The notes beneath the pieces are model-generated. The model was given only the letters and a program-made list of their open reading frames with translations. It did no database searches and was not told the origin of the DNA. Both the position numbers and the translations under genes were made by a program. Below, one piece after another: positions 24,100 to 35,497 of a stretch of 64,000 bases of DNA. Numbering within the stretch: the stretch's first letter is position 1; the number at the start of each line of letters is the position of its first letter. The DNA is from Ehretia macrophylla (lineage: Eukaryota; Streptophyta; Magnoliopsida; Boraginales; Ehretiaceae): contig CM075771.1 in NCBI GenBank assembly GCA_037974665.1, positions 22,083,425 to 22,147,424 of the forward strand, read 5' to 3'.

Positions 24100-25385
24100 T
24101 GTCCTAATCATTCAAAACCTAAGTATTCATATACCCGTTAATTAATTAGAGGATGTACCAAACTTTCTATTTGTAAACTAAGATTACTGTATTAATGTTA
24201 TGAAACAGAGTAAGATACAAATAAATACTATCTTAGTTAATCTTGCTCATAATAACTCTAAATGTCTTCAAATAATCTATGCTATAAAATTAAATTGTTC
24301 AACTAATACTGGAATTCCCTTTTTTGTTTCCTAGGTCAGATCTGCTATATCTCTCAAGTGAAGTTTGCTATATAGCCATTATCATAAAGGGTAACATTGG
24401 CTATTTTTAATTCGCAATCTATTTAATATATATACCAGATTTAGCTAACTATTCTAGTTCTTCTTACTTCATAAGCTATAGCTTTTATCTATTTAGTCAA
24501 TAAGGCTATAATAGTTACTTAATCCAAAAGATAAAGTACTTTTCCTTCCTTTAGGATTGCTATACAATTGATACCTAGTCACTAGTTTATTTCCCTGCAA
24601 CTAACTATAATATCCTCGTATTATTCTCTAGCAAATCTAAGTATATCTCTTAGTATTAAAGCAAAGTACCTTACACTTAATAAGATAGGATTGCCAATAT
24701 ATATCTTTCTTTGATCCTATAATAATATTTTCCTATCAACTATTGTATCCTCATATTATTCTCTAGCAAATCCTAAGTAAAATAATCTACAAAAGTTTAT
24801 TTAATCTGAATGACAAGTATACAAGTAGAGTACTAACTTCAAAACCTCCAAGTTGAACTATCTATCTGTTCTTACCACACTAATCATTTCTTCTTGAATT
24901 GAAACGAATGCTTAGCTTGATAGGCTATATATTTGTGAGTTTCATTCATGTTATGAAAACTAGAAGCACCTAGTAGGTTTTATTAATTCAAGTATAACTT
25001 AATCCTAGATATTGAGATGACTAATTATAATTTAAAAACAAATAATTATAAGAATATTTGTAAATGCATGGTCGGCCTCAGGTATTACAATATCTATTCC
25101 ATTGAATTACTTCTACCTCATGTGAAATAACTTTATATATGAACTGCAAGCTCTACTGATTGGTTAATTTACTGTGTTTAGAGTGTTCAACTTGGATTCA
25201 TGAATGTGAGATGAAAAGTAAGAAATAATTCTTAAATAGTTTATAGTTAGTTAATGCTACTAGTCACTAAGTTAGGAAAAAGCGTAGGTTTTTGAAAAAA
25301 TATTTTTCAAGTTTTTCTTTCGAAGTCTCAACTTTGATTGTAATATTTTTTGTTATCTCTATCAGCTTGCACATAATATGCATAA
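24100..25385. other. CACTA interior, AT-rich, no gene recognised
   Basis: No open frame of note. There are two related segments near 24590-24660 and 24720-24790 (CCTCATATTATTCTCTAGCAAATC-like), indicating a small dispersed duplication about 140 bp apart. Confidence 0.45.
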
Positions 25386-25389
25386 TTAG

Positions 25390-25600
25390 GGAGGATAGTG
25401 ACTTATGCGGAGGTTTTCAAGAAGGCCCATCGCAAAAGGGCTGACAGATTGTACAGTGTTAGAACGAGTTGATCAATCAACTTCAGCAACAATTGCAGAA
25501 GCAGAGCCAGGTGTTGGATGTCCTCTACACAAAGATCTGTACTCAACCTGAAGAGCAACATTATTTCATCTTCACCTAGTGATGAAAATGAAGAATAATT
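25390..25600 (+). pseudogene. Remnant of a plant En/Spm-type transposase-associated gene (3' end)
   Basis: In one frame the sequence reads VTYAEVFKKAHRKRADRLYS, like the basic (Y/F)xExFxxTHxRK segment near the end of plant Ptta/En/Spm transposase-associated proteins. In another frame, starting at 25466, it reads ELINQLQQQLQKQSQVLDVL followed by about 17 residues to a stop, a glutamine-rich coiled-coil tail. The frame change between them (near 25460) means a frameshift or lost intron. Its position, a few hundred bp inside the right end, fits the end of a CACTA transposase region. Identification rests on motif memory and is moderate. Confidence 0.5.
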
Positions 25601-25827
25601 TGTTATAATGTTAACTGTATACTTTGAAGTTAAATACACTTCCGAAGTGTTGATATATTTCTATTTGTAACAGTTATAAATTACAGTCACGATTTTAATT
25701 ATATGAATCATATAGTTTCAACATTATTTTAAATTGTGGCTGACATATCAAACAAGTTCAGTTTGGGATGATTTTTTAAAATTTATGAATTTATTATGAG
25801 AAGTCCAAATATATTGAAAGGTTAAGT

Positions 25828-26265
25828 TAGCGAGGGCTTGGTGACGGGAAATGTTAGTAACGGATTGGGGAGGGAAAATGTTGGCGAGGGCTTGGCGATG
25901 ACAATTTTTGTGACGGTTTGGTGAGGGGTTAAGTTGGTGAGTGCTCGGTGACGGGAAAGGTTGGTGAAGGCATGGCGAGGACAATTTTTGTGACAGTTCG
26001 GGGACGGGTTAAGTTGGCGAGGGCACGGTGACAGCAAATTGTTGTGACGGCTTGGAGACGGGAAATTTGACGAGGGCTTGGTGACGGAAGAATTGGAGAC
26101 GGGCTGGAAATAGTTTCACAGCCGTCGAAAAATTAGTGACGGTACGGTGAGGGGTAAGATTTTGGTGACCACCTCGTGTCTGACGAACGTTTCCCCTCAC
26201 CGTGCCATCGCAAATTCCAAATTGGCGCGGTACGGTAAGGGGAACCGTCTCTCGCAAAATTCAAT
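25828..26265. repeat. Right subterminal repeats of the CACTA element
   Basis: About twenty degenerate copies of GG(C/T)GAGGGCTTGGTGACGGG-like units, spaced about 18-20 bp, nearly all in one orientation. They match the GGTGACGG motif at the left end. Open frames predicted here on the minus strand are repeat artefacts. Confidence 0.75.
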
Positions 26266-26689
26266 TTTTTTTTGTAGTGTCAGTTCTTTTACCTAATATA
26301 AGACGAGGGGGATTCAATGATATAAAATAAATATAAGTGGACAAAATTTTACATTTTGTACACATTAAGAGGGTAAAGAGAAATTAATCTAAAAGAAAAA
26401 AATAAATATTAGAGAAAAAAAATTAATATTGTTTATACAGTGTTAAACGTTTTTTGCAGTGTTATGTCTTGTCTTAAGTTTTGACATTTAGAAAAAATAA
26501 AATAAAAAAAAAGATAATGAACATTGGGTATATATTTGTACATTCATATATTTTTAACAGCTTTAAGGTTAACTAAATCATGTAAAGTGGTTAAGTGATA
26601 TAAAACAAACATTCAAGGGAGCGCAACATATTATAGTGAATATAAATTGTGGGGTAAAGGGATATTAACTTATTTTTTTGTTTTGGGTG

Positions 26690-27441
26690 GATGTGTAAAA
26701 TACTCATTTCACAAGTGAGAATCCTTCCATTAAATGTTTGAAATTCAGCCCTAAAGTTATTGTTTTAGTTTTCCTCTGAAAAATCATATATACTTTAAGC
26801 AATAATTTGCATTGATGATTGATATAGACTAAAGTAGCTAGGATTCTCTAGAAGCTATGGGACTATATGTTAAAATTTTGTATCAAGTAAAGGGAATAAC
26901 AACAGTGTCTTTAAAGCCAAGACGTAAGATGATATAGAGAGCCTCTCAACTTCCTATTGAGCCAATGCATGCTACATATATCTAAGCCTCTTTCAACTAT
27001 AAAACTAGCATATGGAATTTCAATGAATGAAATTTGATGATCTCAGTTTTATATATGTAAGCCCCTTCACTGTACTAGGCAGTAGGTCTTAGGGCCCACT
27101 CTGTGAGTTTTCTACCCATTGTCTCCACTTACAAAAAAAAATATGATTACCCCTCTTAGGGCTAACTAAAAACCAAAAGAGTAGCTGCATGAATCTGCCA
27201 AACTTGAGTACCCACCCCTTCACCTTCCACCCCTAACTTAGCAAAAATTTGGCTCATTTTCAGCTATTTCAATTCATCTTTGCCTCCTATATTCTTATGC
27301 AGCTTTCAATTATTCTCCTCTTAAATATTGCTGACTGATTCATCATTAGTCTTCAACATTTATTTTCCCCTCTAAAGATTCCAGCTATACTCTCCAAATT
27401 CGGCCTGCAGCTTTGCAGATTTGATCTGAGGCTGCAGTATA
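26690..27441 (+). promoter_or_regulatory. Upstream region of the first SUPERMAN-like gene
   Basis: About 750 bp between the transposon cluster and the start codon. It is AT-rich with CT-rich stretches near 27210-27290 that are usual for plant core promoters and leaders. I could not fix a TATA box with confidence. The nested transposon cluster ends close enough to influence this promoter, which is inference. Confidence 0.4.
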
Positions 27442-28332
27442 ATGGAGCAAGCACGATATTGGATGTGGACGAAAAGGAAACATGATTTGAGCTCTCATGT
27501 ATTGTCATCACCAAACCCTTCTTATGGTGATTCATGGGAAGAACAAGCTTTTGCAGAAGATGCAGCTGGAGCCCTTGGAGGATGTGTATGGCCACCAAGA
27601 TCTTATACTTGTAGTTTTTGTAGAAGAGAGTTCAGGTCAGCACAAGCTTTAGGTGGTCATATGAATGTTCACAGAAGGGATAGGGCTAGATTGAAACAGT
27701 CTCCAACTCCACAAAGTGAAGCTTTTCCTCATAATAATAATATTCTCAACACATGTAACCCTTTGGAGCATCAATACCAGCCCCAGATATGTAATTTCTT
27801 GTACAACCCTAGTTCTGACACTGACCATAAAGTTCTTGCATCACCCTCTTCAACTATTAGGGTTTCAGGTCAACCTACTAAAGCAAATTCTGATGCAAAA
27901 ACCTTAGCCCCTTGTTTCTTTCCAATTGTTGAAGAACGTAGCAACAATGTTTTTCCATCTTTTCCTCCATGGTCAAACTTGGCTGCTGAGAAATATTTTC
28001 ATGCCACAGATATGAAGAATGAACAGAAGAAGTACTCAGAAATGGTTGACTCAAATTCTAGGGCTCAAGGACAACAACTTATGAAAGCAGATTTATCTGT
28101 GAGCTTAAACTTAGTTATTTGTCGAAACTCTTCAAGTGTTTCTGATGCTGAAGAGGTTGGTTCAAGTTGCAAGAGACGGCGAATTGATGAAAAGCTGCTA
28201 ACTTTCTTCCCTAAACATAATTCAGTCGTTGATAGGAGCCACCCTCAAGCAGATGTGGCAGAACTCAACCCTAGCTCCAGAGATGATGTAGATCTTGAGC
28301 TTCGGCTTGGTGATCCGCCAAAGGTGAAGTGA
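27442..28332 (+). CDS. SUPERMAN/ZFP10-like C2H2 zinc-finger transcription factor
   Basis: Intronless gene for a 296-residue nuclear factor. It has a single plant-type zinc finger (about residues 53-75: [20 protein letters not shown] continuing NVH) with the QALGGH core, immediately followed by the basic segment RRDRARLKQ. The C-terminus ends [13 protein letters not shown], an EAR-type repression motif, so the protein is expected to repress transcription. A possible basic NLS (CKRRRIDEK) is at about 247-255. The N-terminus [14 protein letters not shown] resembles ZFP10-type members. Family members control floral organ boundaries, cell division and trichome or leaf growth; the specific role here is unknown. 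The start is the first ATG. A second family member lies 8.4 kb downstream on the same strand. Confidence 0.92.
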   Translation: MEQARYWMWTKRKHDLSSHVLSSPNPSYGDSWEEQAFAEDAAGALGGCVWPPRSYTCSFCRREFRSAQALGGHMNVHRRDRARLKQSPTPQSEAFPHNNNILNTCNPLEHQYQPQICNFLYNPSSDTDHKVLASPSSTIRVSGQPTKANSDAKTLAPCFFPIVEERSNNVFPSFPPWSNLAAEKYFHATDMKNEQKKYSEMVDSNSRAQGQQLMKADLSVSLNLVICRNSSSVSDAEEVGSSCKRRRIDEKLLTFFPKHNSVVDRSHPQADVAELNPSSRDDVDLELRLGDPPKVK

Positions 28333-31300
28333 AACTGCAAACTGGTTTGCATATAAGAATATATCACTTTCATTTGATTTTCATGAATTTCTTCTGTATG
28401 TTATACTCCTATATACTTTAATTTTGATTTTGTGGCCAAGGCCTCTTTGTTTGATAAAGTTCACGTTTCTCTCCTAAGCACTTTGAAATTGCAGGATGTA
28501 ATTATAAGTCTGTAAACACAGTATTGCACTCACCACCTTTATCTCTGCAAGAATTTCACAACAGTAAGAATGGAGTATTTGTTAAAAGTTTTGGTAATCA
28601 CTATGCGTGTTCTCTTCAAATAATATAGATTGATCGGTAACATCTATGTCTCTAGACAAAGTTAGTAATTGGTTTCACATAGGAAACACATAGGAACTGT
28701 TTAGGTTTCAACTTGAAGTTTCATAGAAAATAAAACTTAAGGGGTAATATCTCTACAGTCTAGCCTTAAGCTACTTTCCGGGTATTAATTAACTGAAGTG
28801 CCTCAATGGTGACTGTAATTTGAGCTAGGTAATTCTTCCTTAAATTCGAACAATAATAGAATCAAAGCATCATTCCTTAGGTTAACATGTCATGTGGTTT
28901 CTATGTTTATGTGTGTGTATGTGTTGTATGCATGGTTGGATGTATTCATGGGTCGGTAGGGATTGTAGGTTCCATGACAAGAGTGAAGCTATTAAGTAGT
29001 GAGTTGTAGTTATATTTTTTGAAAATGAATGTTTTTAAACTTCAAATATCAATTCAGCCCTCACTGCTAAACTGCGTGTTTGTAATTCTGATTGAACAAA
29101 AATTCTGAATTCACCTCTAGCTGTGTATGTTGCAAAAGGGGAAAGGATTGGACAAAGAGGCAGCTTGGGTTGATAGTCGGTCCATTCTTTGGCACAAACG
29201 ATAAATCTAAGCGAGGTCCTAGTGCATCTTCACAAGTTTCTCAATTATTTCTCATCTTTCCAAGCTGGTGTGGTTAATGTATTCCTTAAACTTTCCTCAT
29301 AACATACTCTCTTCGTACATGACATGTCCAGAACACATAGATATGGTGATTGATGAGAGAGACAAAGATCCACTTGAACGTGAAAAGATTAGCTTATGTG
29401 CGTTGTTTAGGGGAATGAATTTGTATATAATATTATAATATTATGAGTGAGATTTAACACTTGTACATTATTAATATAACTATAATAAAATAATATGAAT
29501 AATTCACTATTTTTGAATCCTCTCTTACGTGTTTAGAGAGAATCCTTACTCGTTGTTTAGAGATGTGGTATCAAACTGACTAATTAAGAACTGCGTGCTC
29601 CATAGAGAAGTACCACTTACCCGTTCACTACTTTCACTGACATTCCATAAGTAAACAAACTGAAAGTACGCACATACAGAGAGACAGAGTTTAGTTTTTC
29701 AAAGTCGCATAAAGTTAGATACAACAGAACATGGATTCCCTTTTCATTTGTATCATTATTATCATCCTTATCACTCATCAGATGTGTTTGCAGTTGGATA
29801 TCTTCTTCTTGCATATAAATCCATACACTTGTGTTCTCTTGTATCACTTTTCGCTGTTTCTCTCAATGCTTCCAAAATTGCCACCAACTACAAGGAATAT
29901 GTCCCATTTAAGTATTACTAACACACACATTTTATTATTCACGAAGAATATTATTCCATCATGACTCACTAAGCGTTAACAACGCTTCTTTTGTTTGTTT
30001 CTATGTGTGAACCATAAGATATTCCATCGTCTTCGCAAATGGAAATAAAGAATAATGGCATTGAAGAATGAAGAATGAATAAGGAATAAAACAGTAAAGA
30101 ATGAGATCATCAAACCCTACCCCTACTCTAGGTCTACCATATTAATTTGCTACTATCTATTAAAAGTCACCCTTTGCTAAGGCAATTATTTGGGGATCAT
30201 TCGCACAAGATTTAGATTCTTGTAACGTTATTACATTACAGCAAAAATTTGTTAATAATGCTACACTGTCGTAATATTATAATTTACGAGAGGCTGACTA
30301 TTTTCAAGAAAATTTTAATTTTTTTACCCCCCCCCCCACCTATGCCACACCCTAAAAGTGGTAACCCGCCAATTGAGGTATCCAAAATCCCTATTTTTAA
30401 GGAAACTTGATTCGACTTCTTCTCTTTCAACGTTGGATAACTTTTTCTCCTATATGTGTAAACGAAGAAGTAAATGCATAGCTAGTAATTGTGAAAGTGA
30501 AGTGAAAAGGAAAGATTAGAAGTTGTAGATCGGCGTAAGAGAGCGTTCAAGTGATTGGTTAAGGTTTGTCTTGTTTAGGGTTGTCGAGTTGGATAGGTCT
30601 GAAAAATTGCAGAGAGGTGCAAGTGAAGTTTAAGAGGCAAGTGACAGAAATGCACATGGGACCGCAGGTGTCGTTTTAATGTTCTTCCAAGGAGTTGTGG
30701 AATTTAGTGAAAGAAATGGGAAAATATTCATGGGCCAGCTAGCTTATGTTTCTCTCTTTAATGTGATTAATTTGTAATTCCAAGATATATGTATAATTAA
30801 CTATGAATTTTTAGCAACAATTATATTCCAATGAGAATTTGGCTAGGTGTTACAAGAGTTGTTTAATTATAACAGTTTGGAAACTAGGTTAATTACATTT
30901 GCTTGACAGAGAATTTTTCTTTCACGAGGTTCAATTAAATACAAGAAAGAATCTCTCTCCCTCCCCCTCTCTCAAGCTACAAAACTATTCAGGCACATGA
31001 CCCGCCCAAGCAGAAGCACAGTGCCAAATAATTTTCGATATCGCAATCGTACAATAAATATTGCAGATTTGGTTTTTTTCTTGACTTGTTTTAGCAATTT
31101 TGGGAGTATGCATCGGCTCATAAAGTTTTTATATTATAATCGAGATTTGATAGTTGTGAGTATATTTATAATAAGATGACCTTGATAATTCATAATTGTT
31201 AATCGTCATACTCATAATATAATAACATTATAAGCGAATCTATAATAACCTTAATCAAACTAGATCAAAGACTAAGGGCTATTGAGCAATTCAGCGATAC

Positions 31301-32692
31301 GGTTCTTGCATTTTTTTTTTGGTTATAAAATTCAAACATATCATTAAAATTTAGCCAATTCCATCTTAGGGCTTGTGTAGTTGTCCAAAATATCACCCGG
31401 AAGTTGTTGAACGTCGTAAATTATTTTGAAAAAAATAATAATCAAAAATTAAAAATTTAAAGAAAGAAGAGCTATCAGCAAGCATGAGGATGGTTCAGTT
31501 CACTACTGAAATTCGGGAAAATTAGAGGTGTGCATGAAGTGAAGCAAATGAGATTTGGTATCCTTTAAATCATAGTTATCACATTTAGAGTAATCAACAA
31601 ATCATTTATAAAAAAATTAAAATAAATAGTTGAGATTTAAAAAAACTTAATCTAATAACACATAATACATTTTATCTTGAAAATAAAAAAATTAATAAAG
31701 ACGAGGATCCAAACTCAAGAAAGCTGAGGGTTGGGAGAGAGCTGATGTGGTGCTCAACTAGAGATCAAGAGAATTAAAATAAAAATAAAAATTGACCCTA
31801 TAATTATAGTTCACTACCTAACTAATTGGTGGTTTCTTCAAGGGATAGCTATCATAAGATTTACCCCCCAGGCCCATGAGTTGGGCCTAAATCCCACTGA
31901 AGTTATCGATTTATAGTTAACTTGTTGGGACCAATATCACCAATGTTAGTTGGGCCTAGATTAATTATCAAAAGATTACTCCTGATTTGATGGGAAAAAA
32001 AGTAGATTAATTCGTGAACTTTAGAGAGGAAAGAATGAATCGGATACTCCAAAGCAAATTCAAAATCCACTAGCCTTAAACGCTATGGCATGATTCTTGA
32101 TTAATTTTGTGTTGAAAAGCTGATTCCACGTGGAATGAAGATTTTGCTTGAGCGACAAGCCATCACACATCGACAACTAGCGCTCCCCCAAGGCTCGTCA
32201 AATTCATTCTCATTCACCTTATCAAATTGCTGTGCTAAAATTTCTATTCAATCACCACCATCATCTTCTCCAATATTCCAATCCCCTCAAACTTTCTCCT
32301 AACCTTATTTTTTGGCCTTTTACATTTATCTTTTTATCTCTTCCGATTACTAATTTGAGCATTAGAGTATTTTTGACAAAAAATAAACCGATGTCAGAAG
32401 GTTGTTCGATTTTTTTATAAGCTTCTGGTTAGTACAAATTATTGGTGCTTAAATAAAAATAGATCGTCGTAGAGCAAAGTGGAGGGTCTACAACAAACAT
32501 AGATATACACACATCTGCATGTTGGTGTGTGTGTGTGTCATGTATTGATATTTTCTCTAATTTAGAAGCAAAGTCGTTGATTTCATGCATTGTATGTAAT
32601 TAGCGCTAAAAAATTATTATAGTACGAGTAGAGTGAAGATGAAGCAAAAGAGATTGCCGATGCACAAAGACGTTAGCTTCATCCCTCTGAGG
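28333..32692. other. Intergenic, no gene recognised
   Basis: About 4.4 kb of AT-rich DNA. A C-run lies at about 30327-30339. Short open frames have no domain. A perfect 14-bp palindrome ATTCCACGTGGAAT (32123-32136) contains a G-box core. Two GTTGGGCCTA copies are near 31884 and 31950. No transposon ends could be supported. Confidence 0.5.
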
Positions 32693-33024
32693 GCATCCTC
32701 AATGGAGTCTTCAAATGCAAAATTTTCTTAATTTAGGTGTTTTTAGAGACTCCAGTCTCTAAAAACAACACTATTCATAGCAAAAGTACGTGGGGTCTAT
32801 CACTTTTGGCTTAAAAGATGCCAAAATAGAGACCCAGTCTCCATTTTCTTCCATAAATTTGTTGAAAAAAATAGAGACTGGGTCTCTATATTAGCATCTT
32901 TTAAGCCAAAAATAGTAGACCCCACGTACTTTTGTCATGAATAGTGTTGTTTTTAGAGACTGGAGTCTCTAAAAATACCAAAATTAAGAAAGTTTTACAT
33001 TTTAGAGACTCCATTGAAGATAGC
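32693..33024. mobile_element. Hairpin MITE, 332 bp, nearly fully self-complementary
   Basis: The left end GCATCCTCAATGGAGTCTTC pairs with the right end, reversed GCTATCTTCAATGGAGTCTC, and complementarity continues through almost the whole element. Paired segments include TACGTGGGGTCTA with TAGACCCCACGTA and AGAGACTGGAGTCTCT repeats. CTGAGG is repeated directly at 32687-32692 and 33025-33030 as a likely target duplication. The TIR style suggests a hAT-related non-autonomous element. The transcript would fold into a long hairpin, a known source of small RNAs. Confidence 0.8.
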
Positions 33025-33030
33025 CTGAGG

Positions 33031-34828
33031 TAAATAGGAACGTAAGTAAATACAAAGCCTTACATCATACAAAGTGCATCAAAAAGTTAAGGATTAGAGG
33101 ACGGCTTACCAAACCCCCCACCGCACGAACAAAATAAAAGGGAGAAAAAGAAGTTGACTATTTTAGAGGACTAGAAAACAATTAAGATTAATAGCCTTTT
33201 TAACAAATATAGCGTGCTCTATAGCAATTCATGTGTCGTGTGTTGCGTTTTTATATATTGATGATGACATTGTCGTCGGTCGTGCGGTACCACGGGCTTC
33301 TTGGCTCCAAATTTGTAATCTAACTTAAACATTAAATTGGTAATTAATTAGAGTGTGCTTGCATTAGCAAAGCATGCTTAGGAAGTGTCAACATCCGAGA
33401 GTTGTCCATATATTCTTGCGACATCCTTGTTCAGATAGCACGCTGCCACTTCCCTGAGATTCGACAACAAACAAGATAAAAAATTCTCCCATATTTTTTT
33501 TTTACCATAAATTTCACATTCAAGGAGGTGTGTTACACAATCGAATAATAATACGTTTAGATGTTTAGTATAATCATAGGCCTTTACATTACATTCCAAA
33601 TAAGAGAAATTGAAAAAGAATAGTTGTTCTTTAAAATCTTTACGTTGTACTCTTCTCGATTTGGCTTTATCGTATATCATATTCTGATAGAGACTGTTTT
33701 GTATACTTATCACTTCACATAGCCTCTACCTTATAGGCTATATATTGTACTGTTGTTTACTAAGCAATATACAAAAAACACATTTGCTTACACTTTCAGA
33801 AATTAATTAATGATTTTCGATTTTGTTCCTTATAATCACAAAGTTCCTATTATTCCAAAATATTCAAATTAGTCTTCACTGTTGTCTAAATTTGATCAAA
33901 TTAATTAGTCCATGTCATTAAATATTTAACAGAATATTCAGTAAATAATTTAATTATGCTTTAATAAAAATAGAAAATTACCATCTTGCCCCCAAACTTT
34001 TTTCCCCATCCCCATCCTTATCCTCAACAAGTCCAAAGCCTTGCTCCCGAAACCCACCCCCTGCACCCTCCGCCACTCCTCTCTCCTCATCTCTACACCC
34101 CAACACAACCCCTCACGCCTGTTCCTAGCCCCAAACCCCTGTTCTATGTGTGTTTGTGAAGTGTGTGTGGGTGTGTGTGTATGCACGTGGTATTTATTTT
34201 TAGTGATGGTAATAGGTGTGTATTGATGAAGGTAAGAAGTGGGAAGAAAAAGAAGATTTAGGGACTAAATTAAAATAAATAACGTAAACTTTGGGATTGG
34301 AATTGAAATTTTATAAAAAGAATAAGGATTAATTAATCACTATGTTTTTTCAATTATACCCCTATAATACTGTTGATATCTGTTAAAGCTAATTGTATTT
34401 TTAATGGCATGGATTAATTCGACTAACTTTGACAACATTAGGGACTTGCACTTTTTGGAGCATTGTGGAATAAATTAAAAAATATGTAATAATATTGAGA
34501 ACCATTCGCATAATTAACTCTATATATATTTATAAATCAGAGACTGCATTGTCACAAAGCATGAAGCCGTAAGGCAGAGGTAATTTACTCGAGTAGCACT
34601 TGAAATGTACTTGTTTGAGAGTCTTCTTTTGATCTATGTTTTCCTGTCTCCCTTAAAGGGGGCTGGATTTGACCAACATAAAATGAAAGTGAGAAAAGAA
34701 ACGAAACCAAAATGCAGTTGACGAAGCCATAGCTAATTAAAATAAAAAATAAAAAATAAAAAAAACTATTGCTGTTACATTGGTTTCCATGCGGACATGT
34801 ATATATCTTCTTGTCACACTTAATCATT
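33031..34828. other. Intergenic, no gene recognised
   Basis: AT-rich with a C-rich stretch at about 33980-34140 and a GT microsatellite at about 34145-34180. Open frames over the C-rich part are composition artefacts. Confidence 0.5.
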
Positions 34829-34833
34829 CAGAT

Positions 34834-35211
34834 TGTTGAAATATACATTCTTCTCACTTCGAAAAATCACCAACTCCAAGTCCACTATATAAAATCTTAG
34901 GTCACTCTACTTGGCACCAATTAGTTTTAAGATGGAAACTCAAGATTCTTAACATGGTATCAGAGTTGAGCCTTCGTCCAGTCATATCTCGCCACGTGTG
35001 ACTCATCTCTTGTTTCATTCTCCTTGATTCATTTCTCTTCAATGTCAGCTCTCGATTCTAGGTTCTCTCCGGTTCACACGTGAGGGGGGGTATTGGAATA
35101 TATATTCCTCCCACTTCAGAAAATCACCAACTACAAGTCCACCATATAAGACCTTAGACCACTCTACTTGGTACCAATTAGTTTTAAGATGAAAAGTCAG
35201 GAATGTTAACA
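34834..35211 (+). mobile_element. Complete TRIM retrotransposon (378 bp) with 121-bp LTRs and 5-bp target duplication
   Basis: LTRs are at 34834-34954 (TGTTGAAATATACATTC to TTCTTAACA) and 35091-35211 (TATTGGAATATATATTCC to AATGTTAACA). CAGAT is duplicated at 34829-34833 and 35212-35216. A primer binding site TGGTATCAGAG, matching initiator tRNA-Met as usual for plant TRIMs and Copia elements, follows the first LTR at 34955. A polypurine tract TGAGGGGGGG (35081-35090) precedes the second. The 136-bp interior has no coding capacity. The second LTR's first bases, TA instead of TG, and several differences between LTRs indicate an older insertion. It needs proteins from other elements. Confidence 0.9.
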
Positions 35212-35277
35212 CAGATCAACAATTGTAGGGCACGTTCTTCAGTTTAAACTAATTGAGATAAACCCCAATTTGTTAAT

Positions 35278-35497
35278 TTAGTGTTGAGGCGTTCACAATA
35301 TGGGTAATGAACTTATTCATATTTTCGGTTCGAATCAAGAGGTTGTTCTCCTTAGTTAGTGTCAATAGATTGTATCTTTAACTAAATTAAACTATACATC
35401 TCCGAAGAAAGGGAGTTTATGTGTTCCTAAATTTGGATCCTACCATGAGCATGAATGATTTAATAGGAATACTTCCCGTCATTAAAAAAAAAAAAAA
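35278..35497 (+). mobile_element. SINE-like element (copy C) with A-tail
   Basis: Begins TGTTGAGGCGTTCACAATAT, has a B-box-like CGGTTCGAATC, then blocks shared with copies A and B (TCAATAGATTGTATC, CTAAATTAAACTATACATC, TTTATGTGTTCC). It ends in an A run at about 35484-35497. This is the most complete copy in the window. A target duplication was not identified. Confidence 0.6.

Larger units (their letters stand above)
20339..26279. mobile_element. CACTA (En/Spm-type) DNA transposon, 5.9 kb, non-autonomous, with captured gene fragment
   Basis: The left end reads CACAACAAAAAAAATTGGAT and the right end, reversed, CACTACAAAAAAAAATTGAA. TCA is duplicated at 20336-20338 and 26280-26282, the 3-bp target duplication expected for CACTA elements. 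Both ends have dense subterminal repeats built on (G/T)(G/T)GACGGG or CCGTC. The left terminus has one change from canonical CACTA. Inside are a second cluster of GGAGACGGG repeats, a C-rich minisatellite, a decayed ABCB transporter fragment and a short stretch resembling the end of a plant CACTA-associated transposase gene. No intact transposase is present, so it would need helper proteins to move. It inserted next to, and after, the 19531 MITE within the outer element. Confidence 0.75.
19128..26668. mobile_element. Outer inverted-repeat (foldback-like) element, split by later insertions
   Basis: The left part (about 19128-19520) and right part (about 26283-26668) are inverted relatives. GTTAATATCACTTTACCCC on the left corresponds to GTTAATATCCCTTTACCCC on the right read in reverse. 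A second pair, at 19389-19500 and 26290-26400, shares blocks such as CCCTTTACTCCCTCAATG and TATTTATTTTATATCA-like sequence. An additional reversed copy lies near 19310-19375. Without its insertions the element is under 1 kb and non-coding. Ends and target duplication are not resolved. Everything from 19531 to 26279 lies inside it. Confidence 0.55.

Noticed and set aside
25748-26257. Minus-strand frames rich in His, Pro and Asn
   Set aside because: They are translations of the right subterminal repeats.
29092-29277. 61-codon frame with CVCCKRGK
   Set aside because: Too short, no family match that I can recall and no gene-like context.
33378-33713. 111-codon minus-strand frame
   Set aside because: No recognisable domain, AT-rich composition like the flanks and no conserved motif.
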